Shown here one piece after another: positions 1 through 9,649 of a DNA stretch of 64,000 nucleotides. How positions within the stretch are numbered: the first letter of the stretch is position 1; each line of letters opens with the position of its first letter. The DNA is from Nakaseomyces glabratus (taxonomy: Eukaryota; Ascomycota; Saccharomycetes; Saccharomycetales; Saccharomycetaceae), in the NCBI RefSeq assembly GCF_010111755.1, contig NC_088956.1:806001-870000 (forward strand), in the 5' to 3' direction. The notes under the pieces are model-generated. The model ran no database searches, was not told the DNA's origin, and saw only the letters and a list, made by a program, of their open reading frames with translations. Both the position numbers and the translations under genes were made by a program.

Positions 1-1616
1 TCAAGGTCAACACGTTCGTAATCATCTACATAAGACACTTTAACTGAACCGTGTGACTCTGGTGATAAATAATCCTTATCTAGGAGACTGGGGTCAATGA
101 ATTCAAATGGGATTAGAAATGTTGGCATTGGGTAATGTTTTAAGACAAAAAATGGTAGTTTCACATTACCATTCCGGAATTTGATTTGAGTATTGGTGCT
201 AACAGTACTAATAATCTGAAAATTTGGAGCATACACGCCTGCTGCACCTGTGATAGCATCTTTTGTCGAATCACTCTTTACAATTTCGACAGTAATTTTA
301 GTTATCTTATCTTTTAGTCTATAAGCGTAATAATCTAGCAATTCCCTACAGACTTCACGGGCCCTATCTCTTATGGCTTCTGCTCTAAAACCAATAGTTG
401 ATGGTGTCACAGCATCTGGATCGCTAGAAGGTGTACTAGATAGAGTATGACTCTCAGAGTATACCGATATTCTATCAGATCTATCTGAATTTCTCTGCTG
501 GAGTTTGCTTTTTCTTTTCTCCTGGTTACAAAGGGTTTCTAGTTCTTTTTCAAACTCAGGTACTCTAGATACTATAACCAGATGATCACCATCAGCAGCC
601 ACATTTTCGATATACCAATCCACACTTGACCAAGTATATCTTCTACCAGAAATGTAGCACATAATAGTTCGGTAATCTATAGTATGTTCTTTTTCTCGAC
701 AAGGTACGTGCTTTCTCATTTTTTTCATGAAAGCCGTATATTCTGGATGTTGTGAATTCAGTGACATCGATTTATAAGTAATAGTTGGCCTTGTCGGGTA
801 AATAGCCGCCAGCGACTCCAAAGCCAAGTTTGCATTTACATTGTTATTTTTCTTAGAATCATCGAAAAACACAGGAATTTGCTTACCGAAATCAAAATTG
901 TTCATCTGGTTCGAAACAGAAGTCGAACGAGCTTGAGATGTATAGAAATCCTCCAGTTGTGCCAATTCTGCATCTGTCATTCCTGCAAAAGATTTTGACC
1001 TTTTCTTTTCTTCACCTACTGGTGGTTGTGAGGTCTTATTGTTCTTAACATCTATTCTATCCTCCAATTCGTTTAAATTCGAGAATGCATTTTGTGTATA
1101 TCCATGATTGGAACCTGAATTCGTTTGTGTGTTACTTTCAGTGACTTTTTTAATGTGCTTCTCGAGGTTAGGATCAACATCACTAATATCTATATCTTCT
1201 ATCTCTACAGGCTCATCAACTTTGATCTCTTTCATTTTCAGAATTTTCTGTTCCGGTGGAGGTGGCAATCTCGGTGCATTAGTTACCTTTGGCGAGTGTA
1301 TAAATGGCGACACACTTCTGCTCCTGTTACTAGTCCCAAGTGCAGATCTTCCGCGTGGGGCCAAGTGCATACCATCGAGCTTACTAGTCAGCTTGCGGCT
1401 GTCTAACTCGTGGTTCTGTTGTCTTAAGGGACTCGCATCACCACTCCCTACCGCATTCCTATACGCTGGGTTATACTGTGGTGGTACCTTGATGAAGTGA
1501 TTGTAAAACCCAATGTGTTGACTAGTTTCCCTTATGATCTTCGCTTGGTCGTCAATGAGCGATGGGGCCAAATCATCAAACGAGATATGCCTCGCATATG
1601 ATGTGCTTGTGGACAT
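1..1616 (-). CDS. YGR237C-like protein, 5' part only (3' end beyond window)
   Basis: An open frame runs from an ATG at 1616-1614 to the left edge, giving about 538 residues with no stop; the C-terminus lies outside the window. The identity rests mainly on position, since the S. cerevisiae neighbour of KEL2 on this side is YGR237C, a protein of unknown function. The first ~250 residues are polar and low-complexity, rich in Ser, Asn and charged residues, so probably disordered. From about residue 300 a folded region begins: a beta strand with TIMCYISG, then WSSVDWYIEN, then DHLVIVSRVPEF, a long helix around REVCRELLDYYAYRLKD, a strand around KITVEIVK, and a late strand around PTFLIPFEF. This alternating alpha/beta order resembles a universal-stress-protein (adenine nucleotide hydrolase-like) fold. 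That is my reading of the pattern, not an established assignment. The upstream region holds a cluster of TTAGGG motifs. Confidence 0.8.
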   Translation of the reverse strand, partial: MSTSTSYARHISFDDLAPSLIDDQAKIIRETSQHIGFYNHFIKVPPQYNPAYRNAVGSGDASPLRQQNHELDSRKLTSKLDGMHLAPRGRSALGTSNRSRSVSPFIHSPKVTNAPRLPPPPEQKILKMKEIKVDEPVEIEDIDISDVDPNLEKHIKKVTESNTQTNSGSNHGYTQNAFSNLNELEDRIDVKNNKTSQPPVGEEKKRSKSFAGMTDAELAQLEDFYTSQARSTSVSNQMNNFDFGKQIPVFFDDSKKNNNVNANLALESLAAIYPTRPTITYKSMSLNSQHPEYTAFMKKMRKHVPCREKEHTIDYRTIMCYISGRRYTWSSVDWYIENVAADGDHLVIVSRVPEFEKELETLCNQEKRKSKLQQRNSDRSDRISVYSESHTLSSTPSSDPDAVTPSTIGFRAEAIRDRAREVCRELLDYYAYRLKDKITKITVEIVKSDSTKDAITGAAGVYAPNFQIISTVSTNTQIKFRNGNVKLPFFVLKHYPMPTFLIPFEFIDPSLLDKDYLSPESHGSVKVSYVDDYERVDL

Positions 1617-2877
1617 GACTAAAGTATTGTTAGATTCTCTTCTTGCTATGTTTCAACCTAGTGAAGGGCTTCAGAGATATTTCTGTGTATTACACTTTCT
1701 GCTGTTATTGTGCTTGTAAGTACCGCTTCAATTGGTATTGCAACCAAGCCTTGAGTTAGTCTTAAAATGATTATACCAGAGACTGCAGAGGAAAATCCCT
1801 AAAAACTGGAATAGTTTGTCAGAACAGAAATCTATAAAAATATATAAGACCAATGTCAAGAATGGCAGCAAGATTGTAGTGCTATGACAATTGGAATGTT
1901 AACCTGGGCTAAAGTTATGTTAGGCCTGAGTAGTTTAGTAATGATGCCTAGTTGCTAGCTGGGAATAGTTGCTTAGTTCATTGGGAAAGATGATCTTAGG
2001 GCTCAACGAGCCAACTAAGCTGCCCTACTATTGGGTTTTATGGCCACATGCATATTAGGGCTACGATCGTCATCAGCACACAACGCTGCGTAGGAAAATC
2101 AAAACAAAAAGTTGTCAATCACTTGATTTATCATAGGGCTCTCTGCTCGAAGAGACAACTTCTCTTTAGGGTTTTGACCTTCGTTTGCTCGCTTCCCTGC
2201 CACCCTTCTCTAGGTCTTCCCTCTCCTTGACCCCCCCTTCCACCCCTTAAAATCGTGTTAGGGCTTATAACTGTGTTTGCCCCCACCTCCCTTCAACGGG
2301 GGGGAGGGTGCTTAGGGCTTAGGGCTTGGGGTTTGATGACCAAATGGCCTTAGTTTGGGTAGTGCATACATTAATGCATATTACAGTGCAGTGCATGTAG
2401 ACTATTTGATGTTAAGGAACCATCAGCAACATTTGGCAACCGAGGCTTTTGCATCAAATAGAAAAGAGGATCTTTAATGATCAGGGCACTGAAGCCTTTG
2501 AGAATGCCCTATGGAGCTGAGTTAGGCACTTACATTAGGGCTTGATGTTGGTTTTTGCATTGATGCGGCAATATTTTGTCATTTGCAGCGTAAGGCATTT
2601 AGGGTGTTAAAAGGGGTTCTAATCAGTAATGTGGGATTAAGAGTGGCCGCAACCCTAAACAGAGTATAGTGGGTAAGCCCTTGGCGATAAGGGCATTTTC
2701 ATAATCTATAGGCCAGGTTGTGAATATAGGAGCTTTTAGTTTTCTAGTGGTACTACTGCGAAGCACCATAAAATGATATGGATACAAATTTTGTGTATAT
2801 GGGATTAGAATATATAATTTATATACCGTCCATTTGAAATATAGCAAAGTCGAACTTGAAAAATCTATAATTAATGA
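1617..2877. other. Intergenic region between the YGR237C-like gene and KEL2, rich in TTAGGG motifs
   Basis: This 1.26-kb stretch lies upstream of the YGR237C-like gene and downstream of KEL2. No convincing coding frame is present. It holds the TTAGGGCT cluster annotated separately, C and G homopolymer runs around 2230-2310, and a short palindromic TGCAT-rich stretch near 2368-2398. It is too long and too structured to be only a small promoter, so a non-coding RNA gene is possible, but no RNA family can be named. Confidence 0.6.
1996..2658. promoter_or_regulatory. Cluster of TTAGGGCT / AACCCTAA motifs (Tbf1-type sites)
   Basis: The octamer TTAGGGCT occurs at 1996-2003, 2055-2062, 2258-2265, 2312-2319, 2319-2326 and 2535-2542. 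TTAGGGTT is at 2166-2173, TTAGGGTG at 2599-2606 and the inverse AACCCTAA at 2651-2658. A related ATAGGGCT is at 2133-2140. The budding-yeast factor Tbf1 recognises ARCCCTAA, which is TTAGGGYT on the other strand, so most of these are full matches. In S. cerevisiae Tbf1 marks snoRNA promoters and subtelomeric elements. Eight of the nine TTAGGG cores here lie on the plus strand. Binding is inferred from sequence only. Confidence 0.6.
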
Positions 2878-5688
2878 TTACATAGTCTGTGGGAAATTGC
2901 CCGGCATTACTGGCATCTGGTTTTCTAATTTATAGGAAGAGTTGCTGTCAATTTCCGAAGAAGCCATCTCTTGACTGTCGTAAGTCAACATGTCCAGCTG
3001 TTTGGTTAGCTCCTCCATCATCTCCTTATGCTTTTGAGAGTGGAACAGGATGGTTCTTCTCTTGACTCTTTTCTTATCCACAGGCATCTTTCTAGGGACT
3101 GTTTTCCTCTCTAAAGATGTTTTACCATTCTTATTGGCATCATTGTAGATGAAATCACCGTTGGATGTTTCTGGTTGATTGGATTCAGTCAGGGTGAAGC
3201 TTTCACTTTTATCACTAGCACTGGAGTCTTCCCTCTTGTCCCCAATCAATAATAGCTCATCCGCTACTTTTTCTGCGTCAATGGATACCAAATGCTGATT
3301 ACTGTCGTCCAGATCAGTATCTTTATTTCTAGATGCTTTAGAGTTCAAGTTTAAAAGTGCATATCCTGTATGCTCGGTCGCTTTGTGATGCTCATTGTTT
3401 TCAAACATTGAATCCAACTTGGACATCTTGCTCCTCAAAGCATCCTTACCTTGTTCAAGACGTTTAAACTTCTCATTGAGATCATCTAGTGTCGATTTGG
3501 TGGTGTCCTCGACAACATCCTTATTTCTTAAGTTGTCTATTTCCATCTTTAATTGCTTTAACTTGTTGTCGGAAACAGTTTCATTTGATTCTTCCATAAT
3601 CCTCAATTCCTCTAAATCTTGCTGCAATTGCTCAACAGTATCTTGAGACAATATCACTGATCTTGTACCTTCTATTGGCAATTGAGAGGTATTAGCTTTA
3701 TTTAACTCAATTATACTTGAGTTAATAGTGCCTAGCGGATTGGTTATAAAAGGATTATTCTGTTTCTTATTTTCTACAATGGAAATTTCTGATTGTTGAG
3801 GGGAGGATGACTCTGACAGATGGCTTGCTGGAAAAGCATCTTCAAATACAGATTCATTCTCTGATCTACCAGACTGAGGTGCTTCACTTGTGCCCAATAG
3901 ACCTGCTGGAGGACTTTGGGTTGATCCGCTAGTGTTCTCCGCCTGATCCTTAGATATATCCTCCTTCTCTGATGATTCTGGCAATGCTTTCGAAATCATT
4001 GGCGATGGTGTTTTTGGTGACATGCTTGCAGTGGATAGTAATCTATTTAGTTGACGTACTTGTTGAAGATATGGTGTTAGAATATTAGGTCCTGGTGATG
4101 CCATGGAGTATCTGGCTTCTGGGTTCTTAGCAACATGAGTCAGGTTAGCTGGGCGTTCGATTGAAAACACTCCTGGACAATAGTCATTTAGGTTTTTTAG
4201 GTCAAGGGTATAAGAGGCCACACCATATCCTCTATCGTATTCATCAATATCGTTCAAGTTGGCACCATTAACACAATAGTCATTCTTGTCGCCGCCCATA
4301 ATTAATATCTTATCATTTTGCATCAATGACATAGATTGGCCCGAACGAGGAAGGGGTTCATTGCAATGAGAAGTATCTAACCTGTACCATTTCAGTGTTT
4401 GTAAATTCAAGAAATACATGGTATTCTGGTACTCGTCATCTTTATTTTTCCCACCAAAGACACACATCAGATTCTTATATATTGTTGCAGAGTGTTCTTG
4501 AATTGGTTGAGGTTTGTCACCTTCTGTCTCTAAGCATCTCCATTCATTCAGATCAGGAATATAAACATACAATTGGTTTTGGAGTTCACCTCGTGATGAT
4601 CCACCAAACACCCAAAGTTTATAGTCATAAGCAACCATAGTATGGTTCGTTAGTGGTGGTGGTGTGAATGCTTTGGATTTGAGGAATTGCCAGCGGGAGT
4701 GTGGGTTCCTGAAGTCTGATAAATCATACATGGCCAAATCATTGAAATAGTTGTCATCTAATTGACCGCCAAACAGATATAGTTTCGCTTTCTTTGGGGT
4801 TGTTGCAATAACACTGACCTGGTGGCCATATCTCCCCAATGGTCTTGTCCCTATTGGTGTTGGAATCGTCCACCTATGTGAATCGACGTTAAACAGATAA
4901 AGGTCGTCATCCAAAAGACCTTCTGAATTCAGTTTGTGAGTGTCACCACCAAATATTACTAGGGCATTCCCACATAATGTTGCGGCATGCCCAACCCTAG
5001 GTGGAGGAGTATTTACTGTTAAATCTATTACTTGTGTAGTGAAATTTGTGGAATCGCTATTTGCTGTTAACATCCAAGTATCACCATATACAAGCTCGCC
5101 GTGTAAACCACCCATGACAAAAATACGATTATCAGGAGTTGCATAAGTGGAGGCAATATGTCTATAACGTGGTAGAGGAGAACTCATCAATCGTGTACGG
5201 CCCCATGGTGATTCATTGGCCTCGTCCAGTACTTCTTGTAATCTTGAAAGTGCAGAGTCTCTAAAGGAATAGCGCACATTTATGTCAGAGCTATCTAGTG
5301 AAACTGTCTTTTTCTTGTCCTCTTCCAATTTTGAGATCAGCATTGATATTCTTCTGCTACTATGGCGATGTGAATAGCGGACTGACCGATCGGTGCGACT
5401 CAGTCTTTTCGCTTTCCTTTCTGTTATATTGTCATAGTCAATGTCAGCAAACATGGGAGCCCTGGGTATGCGGACACTAGTGCTAGGACTATTTAGAACC
5501 GCTGGGTCATCCGTAATTGTAGGGATGACATACTGGTTTTTGGCTCTTGGTGGTGTTGGATATTTTTCCGCTGGTGGTGGGACTTTAGAGATTCTGAGAT
5601 TGCCCCTATTGGATTTCTCCTTATTTTTCTCCTTGGGGTCTTTATTTTTCTTCCTCCTGGTTAGCCTTCTAAATAGAAATGAAGTCAT
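2878..5688 (-). CDS. KEL2: Kelch-repeat cell polarity protein, KEL2 orthologue
   Basis: This 936-residue protein begins with a very basic N-terminus (RRLTRRKKNK) and a disordered region. A six-bladed Kelch propeller follows from about residue 170 to 470, visible as repeated GG doublets after hydrophobic strands: VMGG, VIFGG, YLFGG, WVFGG, CVFGG and IMGG. A Ser/Pro-rich linker leads to a predicted coiled coil at roughly residues 675-780, rich in Leu, Glu and Lys, and the tail is basic. In S. cerevisiae Kel1 and Kel2 form a complex through their coiled coils, localise to bud tips and shmoo tips, bind formins and mitotic-exit regulators, and act in polarity and cell fusion. Position next to the YGR237C and PEX21 orthologues favours KEL2 over its paralogue KEL1. 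The ATG at 5688 is the first in frame. A TTACCCG Reb1-like core lies about 30 bp upstream at 5716-5722. Confidence 0.92.
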   Translation of the reverse strand: MTSFLFRRLTRRKKNKDPKEKNKEKSNRGNLRISKVPPPAEKYPTPPRAKNQYVIPTITDDPAVLNSPSTSVRIPRAPMFADIDYDNITERKAKRLSRTDRSVRYSHRHSSRRISMLISKLEEDKKKTVSLDSSDINVRYSFRDSALSRLQEVLDEANESPWGRTRLMSSPLPRYRHIASTYATPDNRIFVMGGLHGELVYGDTWMLTANSDSTNFTTQVIDLTVNTPPPRVGHAATLCGNALVIFGGDTHKLNSEGLLDDDLYLFNVDSHRWTIPTPIGTRPLGRYGHQVSVIATTPKKAKLYLFGGQLDDNYFNDLAMYDLSDFRNPHSRWQFLKSKAFTPPPLTNHTMVAYDYKLWVFGGSSRGELQNQLYVYIPDLNEWRCLETEGDKPQPIQEHSATIYKNLMCVFGGKNKDDEYQNTMYFLNLQTLKWYRLDTSHCNEPLPRSGQSMSLMQNDKILIMGGDKNDYCVNGANLNDIDEYDRGYGVASYTLDLKNLNDYCPGVFSIERPANLTHVAKNPEARYSMASPGPNILTPYLQQVRQLNRLLSTASMSPKTPSPMISKALPESSEKEDISKDQAENTSGSTQSPPAGLLGTSEAPQSGRSENESVFEDAFPASHLSESSSPQQSEISIVENKKQNNPFITNPLGTINSSIIELNKANTSQLPIEGTRSVILSQDTVEQLQQDLEELRIMEESNETVSDNKLKQLKMEIDNLRNKDVVEDTTKSTLDDLNEKFKRLEQGKDALRSKMSKLDSMFENNEHHKATEHTGYALLNLNSKASRNKDTDLDDSNQHLVSIDAEKVADELLLIGDKREDSSASDKSESFTLTESNQPETSNGDFIYNDANKNGKTSLERKTVPRKMPVDKKRVKRRTILFHSQKHKEMMEELTKQLDMLTYDSQEMASSEIDSNSSYKLENQMPVMPGNFPQTM

Positions 5689-6455
5689 TGTCGCATAAAG
5701 ACTTTTGAATGTATATTACCCGCGCAGAAAGCTGTATCCTTTTGTTTCGCCTGGAGTACTTGCCAAAAGAATTCTGTTTAATTGGTTTTTCAATAATTCT
5801 TGGAAGCACAACTGAATAGAGAAAAGGGACTGTGAGGAAAAAAATTTGCTTCAGGTACAAATTATTTATAAGAGAAGCGGAGAATTTTTCCTTTGTTCTG
5901 TACTTATGTTCTGAAATTCCACAACCAGGTCAATCCTTAGAAACAATATCTTTTCTTTTGGAATGTAAAACTCAACTATTGTATTTTATTTTTGTAGTCA
6001 AGGACCCTGGGGTGAAAGATAAGAACAGCGTGTTAACGTTTATATACCCGATGTTGTTGTTTGTTATTCTCGTTGTTGTATCTTTTTCCACAGGTTCATA
6101 TATATTGCGTTGGTGCTGCAGAAGGAGAACGAATGATTTATTTAGATTTTTTTTTATTTTATTTTTAATACTGCAAGTGTGAAGAGCCACATCACTCGTT
6201 TATTATTCATTAGGTTTGTTGTTTGTTTTGCTTCAACTTGCAGTACTCTTGTCCTAATTGCTTATACTCATCTCATTCAGGTTGTTGATCCACTTTTTGT
6301 TTATACTATTTCATTGCTTTTGATCCTATGAAAACCCCGCACGGACTACGTAAACAAAGAAAAGACACTTCTCCTTGGGGATTTTCTCACTTTCCCACAC
6401 TCCTTCGCACGTAAGTCCCAGTTTGATGACGTGGCCTTCTCTGTGGTGAGCCTTC

Positions 6456-6484
6456 GCTCTCTCTCTCTCCCTCTCTCTCTCTCG
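6456..6484. repeat. CT/GA dinucleotide tract
   Basis: A nearly pure CT run with one extra C interrupting it, ending at a CTCGAG site, about 770 bp upstream of KEL2. Similar purine tracts occur near 13469-13490 and 15729-15752 upstream of PFK1 and YAP1802. Confidence 0.85.
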
Positions 6485-7248
6485 AGCTCCCTCCACGGTC
6501 TTCTTCGCTTGCTGGTTTCTCTGCCCACACAATTTGTACCGAATTTGGGCATAACGGAAGAAGACAGGTGGTCCCCAGTGCAGTCCCCGTACGGGACAAT
6601 AGCCTTTCCTTTGTAGTTCCTGACGTATGTACCGAACATTTGGGATAGGGCGAATCAGAAAATCACATTTTCCTTGTTTGGCGGGAGGAGGAGGGTGAAG
6701 GGTGGGGGAAAGCCGCACAGCATTAGCCCGGGCTCACTCCAGGAAAATCCAGCAGCCCGCTTTTTGTTTTCATCATTTTTATTCTTAGTCAGCTCTATGC
6801 TTCTACGGGACATCCCGTGGGAGTGGGAGGGGAAGGAGGGGAAAGGTTAAGCAAGAATCCGCGAAAAATAAACAAGCCAGAAACCATAAAAAACAAAAGC
6901 TGAGAAACACATGCAGGGAACAGGAGCAGAAATGGGCCAAATAGTAAACACAAACACAATCTGGAAAATGGCGTTATTCCATGCATTTTCGGTCTTACTC
7001 TAGGCAATGTCTGGATGTGAGGTGCAGAGAAACCAATGCAGAGACCAGTGTGAGGGAAACAGAACGAGAGAGTTAAAAATTTGGAACGCGTCTTAGCGAA
7101 GAAAATGTGCTGGAGCTGCACTTGTAGCGCAGGTTAAGACTGCAGCTGAGGAGTAGCCGCGCGCTGCAACTTCGACGAAGAGGCATTATTCGCGCTGCAT
7201 CTCGTAATCTTCCAGGCAACAAGAAAAATCACAGTAATAACGGTGCTA

Positions 7249-7294
7249 AGTACTAACGGTACTAAATACTAACTGGGCACTACCTGTTAGTACT
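7249..7294. repeat. 9-bp inverted repeat with duplicated TACTAAC
   Basis: AGTACTAAC at 7249-7257 pairs with GTTAGTACT at 7286-7294, leaving a 28-nt loop. A second TACTAAC lies inside the loop at 7267-7273. TACTAAC is the yeast intron branch-point consensus, but no coding exons flank it. Confidence 0.6.
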
Positions 7295-7884
7295 GCGTCA
7301 GACCAGTGAGTACAATGAAATCCAGACGCGACTGGAGATGACAGACAAGACAAAGACTAGCGGTCTTATCAGGTGGACTGATCTTTGTGTTGACAGGTAT
7401 TGGCAGGTAGCAACGTACCTACAATCGGTGCCTTGCTATATCTCACGCATGGAGGGGTGATGCGCTCGCTATCTTCTATCTTTTCTTTTGCAGTAAACGA
7501 GGTATTGGGAGTCGATCGCCTAGCAATAAGGCTCGCACCTCCTAGCTATAAATACTCATGTGCTATAAATATTCCTGGTGCTGTCATTGTAAATGCTGGT
7601 ACAACTACCTATCTCCCTAGGCTGGAATACTTATAAATAGTTGTTTGTGATATATATATAGCTTGTAATCTAAGCGACAACCAGTTATTATCTATTGGAT
7701 TATCGGCGCTCCAGAGATTGTGTCTCGAGTTTCTCTCGGTCTTGCAGAACACGTCTGAGATCAAATGAATTCGTTAAACATTATAGAATATATATACAAT
7801 CTAATATTAAAGGCTTTTATGTGCATGTGTATTCCTCCCAAACCCAGACTATTAAAAGAGATGTTATTGTCAGGCACAAACAAC

Positions 7885-8583
7885 TTACCTTATTACATAG
7901 TTTTCACCATCCTGGCGGATTGTGGCCTCTCCATCACTTACCTTTTGCATAACTTGAAAGAATTTAGACCTCTGAAGTTTTTCCTTCATTTGACTACGCT
8001 CGCATATCTCTATAAAACTTTGAGCACTTTCTTGGAATTCTAGTTTCTGGTTTTGGTCCTTTACTTCTTCTTCAATTTTCTCGAATTCATCATCTATCAG
8101 TTGATCTACTGCCGAGCTCTTGTCCTCGTGATGATCAACAATATTAAGAGTCGTTTGTGGCCGAGTTACAGTTGGTATGTACAGGTTTCTGGGACATTGT
8201 GCCGGCACTGTGTTGTGAAACTGTTTCTGTTCGTATTGCTTATATAGATTCTTATAGCTGTCGGCAAACTCTAATGGATCCTGTACTTTCATGGACGAGA
8301 AATCGTTCACCCATGAGTTTGTGTCTACAGATTTAGCTATGGTCCGTCCAGTTGCATGCGCATTGTGTGTCTGTACGTTTAATGTTGTTGGATGCACCGC
8401 ATTCATACCACTGTTGTTCTGCAGGAAAGTAGCCTCCACAATTCCTGTAGTTGGCTGCCTGATGTTGGTACCATGACCAGTACCGCTACGATGCTTGTAG
8501 ACCCGCTGTTGTTGGGTATCTAGGTATGGTCCCTTCCTGCTCACCATGCGCTGTATTGGGTCCGCCGCACAATATTGACTCAT
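7885..8583 (-). CDS. PEX21: Peroxin 21, Pex7 co-receptor for PTS2 import
   Basis: The 232-residue protein has the hallmarks of the fungal Pex18/Pex21/Pex20 co-receptors, which escort PTS2 cargo bound to Pex7 to the peroxisome. Cysteine 5 sits in the extreme N-terminus (MSQYCAADP), the position of the conserved Cys that is mono-ubiquitinated for receptor recycling. A WxxxF-type motif, WVNDF at residues 91-95, is of the kind that binds Pex13/Pex14. The C-terminal third holds a charged helix (DDEFEKIEEEVKDQ) and the Pex7-binding block ending in FFQVMQKVSDGEATI. Length is slightly under that of S. cerevisiae Pex21 (about 288). The position between KEL2 and PFK1 equals YGR239C. The strongest regulatory hint is a perfect oleate response element about 310 bp upstream. 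Confidence 0.9.
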   Translation of the reverse strand: MSQYCAADPIQRMVSRKGPYLDTQQQRVYKHRSGTGHGTNIRQPTTGIVEATFLQNNSGMNAVHPTTLNVQTHNAHATGRTIAKSVDTNSWVNDFSSMKVQDPLEFADSYKNLYKQYEQKQFHNTVPAQCPRNLYIPTVTRPQTTLNIVDHHEDKSSAVDQLIDDEFEKIEEEVKDQNQKLEFQESAQSFIEICERSQMKEKLQRSKFFQVMQKVSDGEATIRQDGENYVIR

Positions 8584-9649
8584 TCTCCTCTTGTGCTCTC
8601 TTATAGTTCACTTGCTTGCCAGGTTCTCGCACTCTAAAGTGAGCACTTTAATTGTTATATGATAGTCGATGGATACAAAGTAACACGTCTTATATACCAA
8701 AGTTGAATACCCCGATTCATACAAGTTGCACAAGTTAAAGTTATTCCATAGACTAATTAGCAACCAATTTCTAGCTGAAAGTGTATGCGATGACCGCACC
8801 GTTTCCCTCATCGACTAAAGCTCTGTGGTGGTTTTGCAAAAAAAATCACTGAAAAAAGATGCTGCTGGCAGGGTCCTAGAAACCCTCAACGGATCGGACA
8901 TTATTTGAAGATCTCCGAGGAAACGGGTTTCCCACTAACAGCCGTTTCGTCAAATAGAAGGAGGGATTACAATCATGTGATCTATTAGAATAACACCAAA
9001 AGAGATACCTGCTCGTGTATTCGGATAAGGTATTGTATGCGATATGTGCATACAATGCTTTGGTACCAATTGAGTTCGATCAACTTGGAATGGATAAGTA
9101 TGTGTCTTCCCCATGTATGTTTCTTTTATTGTTATTGTTTAAGTTGGTTGTTTGAAGTACAGATGTATTGAAATCATAAAATTGTATTAAATAAAGTCAA
9201 GTTTATCAAAAATATCGTACAGAAATAAATTTATAAAAAAAATAAAAGGATAGTAAGTATAAAAAAGTTCGTATTGTCTGTATGTTTTCGTTTATTTTTA
9301 TTTTTTGGATCTTAACAGTTGCTGAAAATAGTACAAAATTGTACATCATGAAAACTGTAAATTTGGAAGATAGATTGAATCATGACAGACAGAATCATAC
9401 CATGGCTGCTTTTGCAAAGACATTATACATTCTTGACTTGGCAGACATGGTTGCAAATAAATGTGAAAGTAAAATAACAAGCACACAGAAATGACACAAC
9501 AATGGGAAGAAATTATTCTCCTCATCCAAGTAATTCCCATGCTAAATATTAACATTTCATCTTAACAACATTAAAAAAGGATCATCGAGACGTTGAGAAA
9601 GAAAAAGAGAGTTAAAAAAACTATGCCAATCAATTATGAGTTTAGTTTA
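8584..9649. other. PEX21 promoter and PFK1 3' flank
   Basis: The first ~400 bp upstream of PEX21 carry the oleate response element. The rest, from about 9100, is AT-rich PFK1 downstream sequence. The short frames at 8608-8811 and 9282-9555 show no protein features. Confidence 0.6.
8895..8917 (+). promoter_or_regulatory. Oleate response element upstream of PEX21
   Basis: The 23-bp sequence matches CGG-N3-TNA-N(9-12)-CCG exactly. It reads CGG, ACA, T, T, A, then an 11-nt spacer (8904-8914), then CCG. In S. cerevisiae this element binds the Oaf1-Pip2 zinc-cluster heterodimer and induces peroxisomal genes on fatty acids. It lies 312 bp upstream of the PEX21 start, a plausible promoter distance for a peroxisome biogenesis gene. 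Confidence 0.65.

Larger units (their letters stand above)
5689..7884. other. 2.2-kb intergenic region upstream of KEL2
   Basis: This region lies between the KEL2 start and the PEX21 stop, so it is mainly KEL2 upstream sequence. Open frames here, the longest about 130 codons, lack family features and read like chance. Visible structure includes a CT/GA tract at 6456-6484, a paired TACTAAC motif with an inverted repeat at 7249-7294, and repeated TATAAATA boxes around 7545-7640 followed by TATATATATA. The TATA-rich end could drive an unannotated transcript, but none can be defined from sequence. Confidence 0.5.

Noticed and set aside
2333..2520. Box C/D snoRNA candidate (TGATGA at 2333-2338 with CTGA at 2489 or 2517)
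   Set aside because: No terminal stem brings the boxes together and no guide complementarity could be shown; the promoter motifs alone are not enough to define the RNA.
5832..6182. 116-codon plus-strand frame with hydrophobic stretches upstream of KEL2
   Set aside because: Hydrophobicity follows from T-rich DNA; an overlapping minus-strand frame is equally open, and no family feature is present.
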